Shown: positions 58,141-64,000 of the stretch, one piece after another
How the letters are laid out: the number at the start of each line of letters is the position of its first letter
Numbering within the stretch: position 1 is the stretch's first letter
Source of the DNA: an uncultured Candidatus Woesearchaeota archaeon
GTDB taxonomy: Archaea; Nanobdellota; Nanobdellia; UBA10117
DNA length: 64,000 bases
NCBI GenBank assembly: GCA_903864915.1
Contig: CAIPHS010000007.1
Coordinates: 79,146 to 143,145 of the forward strand
Reading direction: 5' to 3'
The notes under the pieces: generated by a model
Told to the model about the DNA's origin: nothing
The model's database searches: none
What the model saw: only the letters and a program-made list of their open reading frames with translations
Program-made: the position numbers and the translations under genes

Positions 58141-59365
58141 GTTTCTTTTTCTCCGGCCAGAATGCCCAACCTGAAACCAATGCAGCCATGCCTGATATGA
58201 CTGTTACTAATAAAAATGGGGCTAGTGGATTAAATAACTGCATCGCCAAAATTCCACCGGCAAGCGGGCCTACAATCATTCCAAAATCTTTTGATGTGTC
58301 GAACACACCCGACATTTCACCATACATGTTTGCAGGAACTATTTCAGTCAATAGGGCTTCAGTACCTGGAAGTATCCAAGAAACTGAACCCGCAGCCAGC
58401 AAGGCAAACATGACAAAGAGTGCCGGGCTTGTTGACAAGAACGCGAAGTAAGTTGCAGTGAACAAAAGCAAAAAGCCAGCAGTTATGATATACCTTTTGC
58501 CAATCTTGTCCATTATAAAACCCGAAGAATAATACAACAGGCCTTCAACAGCCATCATCGCTCCAAGTACAAAGCCTACAGCTTCTGCAGAAAAGCCGAA
58601 GCGCGCTATACCTGCAATAGAAACGAATGCCCATTCTATGGCAATCCATACATATGCCGAAAACGTAAGAATGTAAAGTGGAAGTGCATGCTTATGCACA
58701 CCAATATATTCCTTGAATATCGTTGTTAGCAAAGAAAGTCTGGCTTTGTGCTTGTGCCCTCTCTCAAGCTCACGGAACTTGCTTACTGTTTTACCCCTGA
58801 AAATTACAAGACTGAAAAGCACCGCAATAAACATGAATATCGAAATTAGCAAAAAATTATACCTCTCAGATAATGTGACTGCAATCAAGCCCGCAATAAT
58901 TGGCCCAAGAATCCATCCCACCTGCGTGATGGACATGTAAACGCCTTCTGCCTGGCAAAGCATCTTGCGAGGGCTGAAGTCCCTTATCAAGACCGTAGAT
59001 GGTATCCAGAAAGCCACAGATATTATACCGAAAACTAACGACAACATAGCCAGTAAAACAACATCCTTTGTGAAGAAGTAAACAAGTCCCATCAGGCTCA
59101 TCGCAGTCATCGCGACTGCAAGCATTTTTACCCTTCCATACTTGTCAACTGCTAGGCCTGTTGGAATCTCTGCAATCAGTGATGCAACATAAACAAGGGA
59201 AACTATCAACCCAACAATTGCAAAGCTTGCGGATTTGCTTTCAGTAAAAATCGGCAGAATGAAATCATAAACTCCAAATGCCAAGATAGCTATGAAAGAA
59301 AGGATTGATGCCTGGAATACCTTTGTCAGTTGCTTAGCTTTTTCCTCAAATGTGCGGAGCTGCAT
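58130..59365 (-). CDS. Major facilitator superfamily transporter
   Basis: 411 residues with about 12 membrane helices; motif A-like GLAVDKYGRVKMLAVAM between helices 2 and 3, and IMDKIGKRYIITAGFLL in the second half. Substrate unknown. First gene of a two-gene unit with the VIT1-like gene. Confidence 0.9.
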   Translation of the reverse strand: MQLRTFEEKAKQLTKVFQASILSFIAILAFGVYDFILPIFTESKSASFAIVGLIVSLVYVASLIAEIPTGLAVDKYGRVKMLAVAMTAMSLMGLVYFFTKDVVLLAMLSLVFGIISVAFWIPSTVLIRDFSPRKMLCQAEGVYMSITQVGWILGPIIAGLIAVTLSERYNFLLISIFMFIAVLFSLVIFRGKTVSKFRELERGHKHKARLSLLTTIFKEYIGVHKHALPLYILTFSAYVWIAIEWAFVSIAGIARFGFSAEAVGFVLGAMMAVEGLLYYSSGFIMDKIGKRYIITAGFLLLFTATYFAFLSTSPALFVMFALLAAGSVSWILPGTEALLTEIVPANMYGEMSGVFDTSKDFGMIVGPLAGGILAMQLFNPLAPFLLVTVISGMAALVSGWAFWPEKKKHGK

Positions 59366-59421
59366 GATTGAATAATCTAACTTTGATTAAAAAAGACTAT
59401 TTACTACTAAACGCCGACTTA

Positions 59422-59697
59422 TTATCGGCGCTTAGCCTTTAGATGTTCTAATTTGGATTTCTTGACAGTTGGGCGCCAAATCTTCTCTGGCAGCCAGTCT
59501 GGTCTATTAGATGGTGCGTCCACTCGCTTCCTGCCACCCTTGAAAACATGTAGTCTATCTGTTCCCCTTTCTCTCAGTCGTATGTCTGTAAACCCTCTCG
59601 TAGCAGCTTTAAGTGCGGCTCTTCTTGGCGAGCTCCCCGTAAAAACGTGGTCTGTGTCTGTGCCACCTTGCATCATAACATAGTATTTTACAGCCAT
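59422..59697 (-). CDS. Chromosomal protein MC1
   Basis: 91 residues. Core matches MC1: DTDHVFTGSSPRRAALKAAT, IRLRERGTDRLHVFKGGRKR and APSNRPDWLPEKIWRP. MC1 is a monomeric archaeal chromatin protein that bends DNA. GTTTATATAGG (minus, 59722-59731) is centred about 29 nt before the start. Divergent from the DUF429 gene. Confidence 0.93.
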   Translation of the reverse strand: MAVKYYVMMQGGTDTDHVFTGSSPRRAALKAATRGFTDIRLRERGTDRLHVFKGGRKRVDAPSNRPDWLPEKIWRPTVKKSKLEHLKAKRR

Positions 59698-59799
59698 TCA
59701 AACACCCCCATATGAAATAATTGTCTGCCCTATATAAACACTTCGCAGCAGTCTGCTTTCTGAAAATCTTTTAAACTCCATTTGCAGTAAAATTCACAC

Positions 59800-60291
59800 A
59801 TGGCTTTTATCGGAATAGACTTGGCAGCGTCCATGCATAATGACAGCGGGCTTGCTGTAATGCAGGATGGCAAAGTTGGCGAAGTAAAAATTGTAAAAAC
59901 CGAAAAGGAAATTCTGGATTTTGTGCAGAAACACAAGCCGCAACTTATCGCGATTGACGCACCTCTTAGTTTTCCGCTGGAAGGGGAATTCAGGCAGGCA
60001 GAAAAAATCCTACACATCATGGGCATAAACACTTTCCCGCTGAAAGGCCTGAAGTCCATGGAATTATTGGTAAAGCGGGCTATGAGGCTTGCAAAATCTT
60101 TGAAAGAAAATAATTTTTCTGTCATAGAAACTTTCCCGAAGCCATTGCAGAATCATTTCAGGATTACCACAAAAAACCCACACATAAGGGATGCCATAAT
60201 CTGCGCCAATGTTGCAAACCTGCACCAAAGAGGAAATACAATAGCATACGGTGATGCAAAAGAAGGGCAGATAATAATGCCTGTCAAGTAG
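59800..60291 (+). CDS. DUF429 predicted RNase H-fold nuclease
   Basis: 163 residues. AFIGIDLAASMHNDSGLAVM with catalytic-type Asp, LIAIDAPLSFPLEGEFRQAE, and VIETFPKPLQNH follow the DUF429 pattern. The function is unknown. CTTTTAAACTCC (59767-59778) is centred about 27 nt before the ATG. Stops 3 nt before a convergent gene. Confidence 0.8.
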   Translation: MAFIGIDLAASMHNDSGLAVMQDGKVGEVKIVKTEKEILDFVQKHKPQLIAIDAPLSFPLEGEFRQAEKILHIMGINTFPLKGLKSMELLVKRAMRLAKSLKENNFSVIETFPKPLQNHFRITTKNPHIRDAIICANVANLHQRGNTIAYGDAKEGQIIMPVK

Positions 60292-60293
60292 AA

Positions 60294-61031
60294 TTACTTA
60301 TCGCTGGCAATATCCTTCATTGAATAAACTTCAACGCGACTTACTGGCGACCCAGGCATATCCATAACTTTTTCCAACTTAAAATTTGGATCGGGTTTTG
60401 GGTTCCAGACAGCATTTGCAAAGTCCCTATGTAGCTGAACCATCTCAAGGTTATTATTATCACAACTTAACTGCCCGAATTTTTCAACATATTCCTTCGG
60501 ATGCATCTCTGCATTAGCCACTAAATTTGCAAATAATTTCTGCATTAGTGCATAATCTAAAGCACTTGTTGTATCCGCCAACATGTTATCATCAAGCACT
60601 GCACCTAAATCTAAAACGCCTGTATCTATCATCATTGGTCCACGTAAATGAGGGTTTTGTATCCTAGGCGCTATTGATAAGGGGGCAACCAAGAAATTCA
60701 TTCTTGTTTTGTAAATTGACTTGGCATAATCCCTGACTGTTCTGTAAGCAATACTTGTAGAAAGAAGATAATCCTTCGTCTTACTATTTTTTGAACTTCT
60801 ATCCATAACCTCACAAACAGCATAAGCCAACGCAGAAGGCACACCTTCTGGCAGTTCAGTTTTGTTTATGAAATGGATTAATTTCACTTCTAAACTACCA
60901 AGCTCTTTGTTAAACGCCTGATTGTTATGCTTCTTCTCAAAAAGGTTGAAAACTCTATTTTGCTGATGTCTAATCTTTTCTAAGCGCTTTGCAAGTTTAG
61001 ACAAAGAATACTTTGGTTTTTCGGTGGCCAC
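60294..61031 (-). CDS. Unknown 245-aa protein beside pcn
   Basis: No family recognised. N-terminal helix-rich region (about 1-120) and a C-terminal mixed part (MPGSPVSRVEVYSMKDIASD end). No signal, no cysteine motif. Follows pcn by 9 nt on the same strand, so it may be co-transcribed with the sliding clamp. Confidence 0.6.
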   Translation of the reverse strand: MATEKPKYSLSKLAKRLEKIRHQQNRVFNLFEKKHNNQAFNKELGSLEVKLIHFINKTELPEGVPSALAYAVCEVMDRSSKNSKTKDYLLSTSIAYRTVRDYAKSIYKTRMNFLVAPLSIAPRIQNPHLRGPMMIDTGVLDLGAVLDDNMLADTTSALDYALMQKLFANLVANAEMHPKEYVEKFGQLSCDNNNLEMVQLHRDFANAVWNPKPDPNFKLEKVMDMPGSPVSRVEVYSMKDIASDK

Positions 61032-61040
61032 AAAATCACC

Positions 61041-61787
61041 TCACTTGTTTTCTATTCTTGGTGCGAGTATGAATGATAGCTGCAGCTTGTTCAATGACTT
61101 GAAATCAAGCTTCAAAGGATAATCCTTTGCGAACTGCACAGTTACCGTGTCCGCAAGCGTTGATGCCCTTGCCATCTTTTTCAAATATTCTATACTATAA
61201 GTTGCCTTTACAGCATCACCTGCTGCAATCTGGAACAAAGGATCTGAGCCCTTTGTCAGTTCAATCCTGACTTTGGAGCCTATATCGCCTGCAGAAATTG
61301 CAAAGGTGTTCTTATCAGCCTCGAAAACTATGGCATCGCCTGCAATTGCTGCGTCGTCAACGTAATCCCTGAACTCGCCTGCATCCAATTCCACAGTTGT
61401 CATGAATTCCAGGCTAGGGATTTTCCTTTCCTTGCCTTCCCTTTCCAACAAAGGAATGTGGAAAGTCTTCGATGACTTGCCTTGGATTGTTATTTTGAGT
61501 TTGTTTTTGTCCAATGTCAATGTAATAGGGTCTGTTGGCTTTGCCCTCTTGATTGCCTGCTTGAATGCCTCAAGGTTGATTGTTATGTCAACAGGGGTCT
61601 CAACCTTGTATTCCAAGAAAGCCGAAGGCAATATATTCAAAACAACCATTGAGATGTTTGCAGGGTCTAAAGCAATTAGCTTTATGCCTTCCTTCTGGAA
61701 ACTGAAAGAAGCTTCTGTTATAAAGTCAGACAAAACTGAAACTATGGCGCTTAATATGCGTGGTTCGCTGAGCTTTGCTATGAACAT
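61041..61787 (-). CDS. pcn: DNA polymerase sliding clamp PCNA
   Basis: 248 residues with both PCNA domains. LSEPRILSAIVSVLSDFITE, LIALDPANISMVVLNILPS, linker region and domain 2 with LKMARASTLADTV-like and AKDYPLKLDFKSLNKLQLSF, then LAPRIENK. It tethers polymerase and repair enzymes to DNA. Single copy in this window. Confidence 0.96.
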   Translation of the reverse strand: MFIAKLSEPRILSAIVSVLSDFITEASFSFQKEGIKLIALDPANISMVVLNILPSAFLEYKVETPVDITINLEAFKQAIKRAKPTDPITLTLDKNKLKITIQGKSSKTFHIPLLEREGKERKIPSLEFMTTVELDAGEFRDYVDDAAIAGDAIVFEADKNTFAISAGDIGSKVRIELTKGSDPLFQIAAGDAVKATYSIEYLKKMARASTLADTVTVQFAKDYPLKLDFKSLNKLQLSFILAPRIENK

Positions 61788-61860
61788 GTAGAATATGGTG
61801 AAAGATAGCTTTTTAATTTTTTGTACAGAAGAACATATAGTTCAACTGGGCAACCTGCTT

Positions 61861-62037
61861 CTAACGCCAAACCCTGCCCTTAAAGTATCTTACATAAACG
61901 ATGTCTATCGCCGCTATCAGTAATAATACTGCAAAAGCCCAAAGCATGGGCTGGAATGCAAAAGACACCACAGCCAACACTACGAGAACTATCCCGTAAA
62001 TAATCCAGCGCAAATTGTCAAACTCAGTTTCTCTCAT
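61861..62037 (-). CDS. 58-aa two-helix membrane protein
   Basis: Translates MRETEFDNLRWIIYGIVLVV then LAVVSFAFQPMLWAFAVLLL and a basic end (DIVYVRYFKGRVWR). Two membrane helices. Its start is directly after the next gene's stop (62038). No family recognised. Confidence 0.65.
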   Translation of the reverse strand: MRETEFDNLRWIIYGIVLVVLAVVSFAFQPMLWAFAVLLLIAAIDIVYVRYFKGRVWR

Positions 62038-62307
62038 TTATCTCTTCCTCGCTAGCACATTATGTATATACCTCAATCCGTGCTTTGCAGCGTACCACTG
62101 CTCATAAGCCCATACTATGAAAAGTACCAGTGGCAAGATTATCAATATCACACTCGCTCCTCTGACGGCAAGCCATCCAAAGGCGATGCCTATTATCAGC
62201 CAGGCAGCCTCTTCCAGCGTAAGAATTTCAGTTCTAAGCCTGCCTTGCGAAAACTTCTGGTGTCTCTTGTGGAAAAATGATCCTGGGGGTGCTGTTCTTG
62301 GTTCCAT
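62038..62307 (-). CDS. 89-aa membrane protein
   Basis: From the ATG ending at 62307 (MEPRTAPPGSFFHKRHQKFS), with two hydrophobic segments (about 30-45 and 50-68) and a basic C-terminus. No family recognised. It is adjacent to the 58-aa and 50-aa membrane proteins on the same strand. Confidence 0.6.
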   Translation of the reverse strand: MEPRTAPPGSFFHKRHQKFSQGRLRTEILTLEEAAWLIIGIAFGWLAVRGASVILIILPLVLFIVWAYEQWYAAKHGLRYIHNVLARKR

Positions 62308-62311
62308 GTTA

Positions 62312-62464
62312 CTATGGCGCCACAATTGTTGGGCAGAACAAGCCGCTCAGCATTGTTGTACGAGCCCCTAAGTAATACATCAGTCCTATGCCCAAAATCA
62401 GGCCGATAAATAGCCCAATTGCAATGTAAGATCCATCCATGCCTTTTTTGTTAAACATAGCCAT
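62312..62464 (-). CDS. 50-aa single-helix membrane protein
   Basis: Begins MAMFNKKGMDGSYIAIGLFI and continues with one helix, ending with a short outside segment containing LFCPTIVAP. Unknown family. First of a minus-strand cluster of three small membrane genes. Confidence 0.55.
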   Translation of the reverse strand: MAMFNKKGMDGSYIAIGLFIGLILGIGLMYYLGARTTMLSGLFCPTIVAP

Positions 62465-62540
62465 CCTCTGACTAAGTTTATATTCAGCATATTTAAACCT
62501 ATTGGTAAATCCTTATAATTTACGGAGCTTTTTTTATCCC

Positions 62541-62912
62541 ATGCTAAGCGATATTCTGATTGCGCTACTGATTTCTACAGCTTTTGCCATCGGCGCTTTC
62601 CTCTACAAATGGACAGAAGAGGAGATTGATTATGTCAAGCAAAAATTCCGCTCAGAATTTCTGACGAAAGCCAAAAATGTTGCCCTTGCGCCAATAGGCA
62701 TTCTTGGCGTTGTTCAGGCAGCTGCAACAACATCAAAATATTTCGGAACAATAAGCATACTCATGCTCGCATTCGCAATCTGGTTCGGCAGCTTTGTTGT
62801 CGCAGAGAAGGACAGCAAGCTGACAAAGACATACATCCTGGAAACAGCGATTACTTTCCTGGTTTTCTTCGGCTTTGTTTATTTTATAATAAGCATACTC
62901 AGCCAAACATGA
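62541..62912 (+). CDS. Small multi-helix membrane protein
   Basis: 123 residues from the ATG at 62541 (MLSDILIALLISTAFAIGAF). Three or four membrane helices. CCTTATAATTT (62511-62521) is centred about 26 nt before it, so leaderless; a TTG start earlier is less likely. No family recognised. Confidence 0.65.
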   Translation: MLSDILIALLISTAFAIGAFLYKWTEEEIDYVKQKFRSEFLTKAKNVALAPIGILGVVQAAATTSKYFGTISILMLAFAIWFGSFVVAEKDSKLTKTYILETAITFLVFFGFVYFIISILSQT

Positions 62913-62978
62913 CTTTGCTGTAAAGTTCCCAGTCTATTTTTGAAAAGTATCGGAAATCCGTTCCGATGTTCTCCAAAG

Positions 62979-63326
62979 TTAAAAAAATACCTTAGTGTAT
63001 AACTCTCTATCAATTTTGGAGAAGTCCTGAACGACTTCTGCCTGCAGCTCAATCTCGTTGTCAGTTCCCCAGACTTTTCCAAGAACGCGGACAGTCTGGC
63101 CTTCCTTGAACCGCTCTATATCTGCAGGATCATTTAGCAAAACAAGAATGGATGCTTGTCCGTCATCTATAACTATGGACCCTATATCTGCATTCTTCGA
63201 GATTATTGTTCCAATGACAGCAACTCTCCCCATCTCCCCAGTCAGCTTTGCAATCGGGACTGGTATCGCGGGAGCGCGCCTTAGGATTTTCTTCTCTTCT
63301 TCTAACTTTTCAGGCTCTTCAGGCAT
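62979..63326 (-). CDS. OB-fold single-strand DNA-binding-like protein (RPA-type)
   Basis: 115 residues from the ATG ending at 63326. An OB fold core: VAVIGTIISKNADIGSIVID, DGQASILVLLNDPADIERFK, then EGQTVRVLGKVWGTDNEIEL. Resembles the RPA32-type subunit of archaeal RPA. A TTATTTAAAGAATC box (minus, about 63346-63358) is centred about 27 nt before the start. Single-stranded DNA binding is inference. Confidence 0.75.
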   Translation of the reverse strand: MPEEPEKLEEEKKILRRAPAIPVPIAKLTGEMGRVAVIGTIISKNADIGSIVIDDGQASILVLLNDPADIERFKEGQTVRVLGKVWGTDNEIELQAEVVQDFSKIDRELYTKVFF

Positions 63327-63380
63327 GATAAGAATCAAGAAAAAGATTCTTTAAATAATTATATATAAACCAGCATACAA

Positions 63381-63710
63381 TCAAGCTAACTTTCTCCAAG
63401 TGTGCTTGCACTTGGTGCATCTCAAGAATTGCGTATCGACAGTATCTTCGTCGCCTACAGTCCCTGTTATGGTCTGCACCCACCAGTATGCCCTGTCGTT
63501 CCCGCATTTCGGGCATTCTGCATCTGCCGTAGGGTATGTAGCTTCGATCTCCTTTGCCTTTTTGGGTATTTTTTCAGTTATTGAGTGTGTGATCTTTTCC
63601 TTTATCAGAATATCATTTTTTTCTGCTTTGACTCGTGAGCCGCATTTGGGGCAGATTGCCGTTTTCTTTGACGGCAGCATCAGGGTTTTGCATTTCGGGC
63701 AAAATTCCAT
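63381..63710 (-). CDS. TFS-like transcription factor with altered acidic loop
   Basis: 109 residues from the ATG ending at 63710. N-terminal zinc ribbon (MEFCPKCKTLMLPSKKTAI, CPKCGSR) and C-terminal TFIIS-type ribbon (CPKCGNDRAYWWVQTITG, CTKCKHTWRK). The catalytic loop between the last cysteine pairs reads GTVGDEDTVDTQFLR, not the R-x-A-DEPET of the neighbour, so cleavage stimulation may be weakened or the protein may inhibit RNAP. 1 nt after the paralogue. Confidence 0.85.
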   Translation of the reverse strand: MEFCPKCKTLMLPSKKTAICPKCGSRVKAEKNDILIKEKITHSITEKIPKKAKEIEATYPTADAECPKCGNDRAYWWVQTITGTVGDEDTVDTQFLRCTKCKHTWRKLA

Positions 63711-63711
63711 T

Positions 63712-64000
63712 TTAGTACTTCCTCCACCTGTGACCGCACTTAGTGCATATAAAGAATTGGGTCTCGGGCTCATCTGCAGCCCTTGTCTGCTGTGAGAACC
63801 AGTACGCTTCTTTATTACCGCATTTGGGGCAGTCTGCCTTCATAGTTGGCATTGTTTCCTGTATTTCCCTAGAATCTTGCTTTACTATAGCTTTTCTCTT
63901 TACAGTTTCCTTTATTTCCGCTTTTGAGGCTTCCTTATGGCCGCAGCTGCTGCAAAGCACGCCTTCCTTCGTAGGCATCAGAATCCCTTTACATTTCGGA
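63712..64000 (-). CDS. tfs: Transcription factor S, N-terminus cut by window edge
   Basis: Reads on the minus strand to 63712. The C-terminal TFIIS-type ribbon holds the intact acidic dipeptide: ADCPKCGNKEAYWFSQQTRA, then ADEPETQFFICTKCGHRWRK. In frame beyond the edge it starts with PKCKGILMPTKEGVLCSSCG, the usual N-terminal ribbon, so the true start lies outside. TFS helps backtracked RNA polymerase cleave transcripts. Confidence 0.92.
   Translation of the reverse strand, partial: PKCKGILMPTKEGVLCSSCGHKEASKAEIKETVKRKAIVKQDSREIQETMPTMKADCPKCGNKEAYWFSQQTRAADEPETQFFICTKCGHRWRKY

Noticed and set aside
1-64000. CRISPR array or insertion sequence
   Set aside because: No regularly spaced repeats, cas genes, transposase or terminal inverted repeats were seen.

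Overview
This window is archaeal chromosome. It carries the archaeal-type ribosomal superoperon (L3 to SecY, with the archaeal/eukaryotic-only proteins L19e, L32e, L34e, S4e), RNase P proteins, RtcB and archease, deoxyhypusine synthase, diphthine-ammonia ligase, PCNA, MC1 chromatin protein, TFS, TYW1, SepF and intron-bearing tRNAs. Coding is dense and moderately AT-rich, with many 1-13 nt overlaps and very short proteins. Many lead genes have a TATA-like box centred about 27 nt before the start codon, which points to leaderless transcription. Together with a reduced bacterial-type ThrRS, PGF-pre-PGF and NosD-like surface proteins and many orphan small proteins, this suggests a DPANN-like lineage, but I cannot place it from sequence alone.

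Layout. (1) 1-15480, minus strand: ribosomal superoperon in order L3, L4, L23, L2, S19, L22, S3, L29, aIF1, Rpp29, then S17, L14, L24, S4e, L5, S14, S8, L6, L32e, L19e, an unknown 116-aa gene, L18, S5, L30, L15, SecY, an Oxa1-superfamily membrane protein and L34e (cut by the window edge). It is broken at 9242-10210 by two plus-strand genes (a TudS/DUF523 protein and an unknown). (2) 15616-19603: orphan genes, an Lrp/AsnC regulator, a Nudix-wHTH protein and a three-gene unknown cassette behind a large perfect palindrome. (3) 19632-24000: RNA repair and splicing (RtcB, archease), intron-containing tRNA-Ser, and the L37Ae-RpoP-Pcc1-prefoldin cluster. (4) 24041-27376: glycosyltransferase, tRNA-Arg, tRNA-Gly, and translation-factor modification genes (Dph6, Pth2, deoxyhypusine synthase). 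(5) 27378-36228: cell-surface proteins, three of them in an operon that starts with a ribbon-helix-helix regulator. (6) 36260-45363: tRNA modification (TYW1, Trm-G10), SepF, a divergent proteasome-fold protein, PINA-like ATPase, tRNA-Thr with a 16-nt intron, FkbM methyltransferase, TatD and PAC2. (7) 45440-50110: stand-alone 5S rRNA, coiled-coil proteins, Rpp21, secreted nuclease, roadblock-like protein. (8) 50157-57442: hydrolases, ThrRS, a wHTH locus with repeats, t6A methylthiotransferase, PurD-like ATP-grasp protein. (9) 57439-64000: transporters, MC1, PCNA, small membrane proteins, OB-fold protein and two tandem TFS paralogues (the last cut by the window edge).

Several genes form one translation and tRNA theme: intron-containing tRNA-Ser and tRNA-Thr would need the splicing endonuclease (not in the window) and RtcB plus archease. 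Pcc1 (KEOPS) and the methylthiotransferase act successively on A37, TYW1 on G37 of tRNA-Phe, and Rpp29 and Rpp21 belong to RNase P. No transposase, integrase, CRISPR array, cas gene or recognised defence system was seen. No gene-free stretch exceeds 300 bases.
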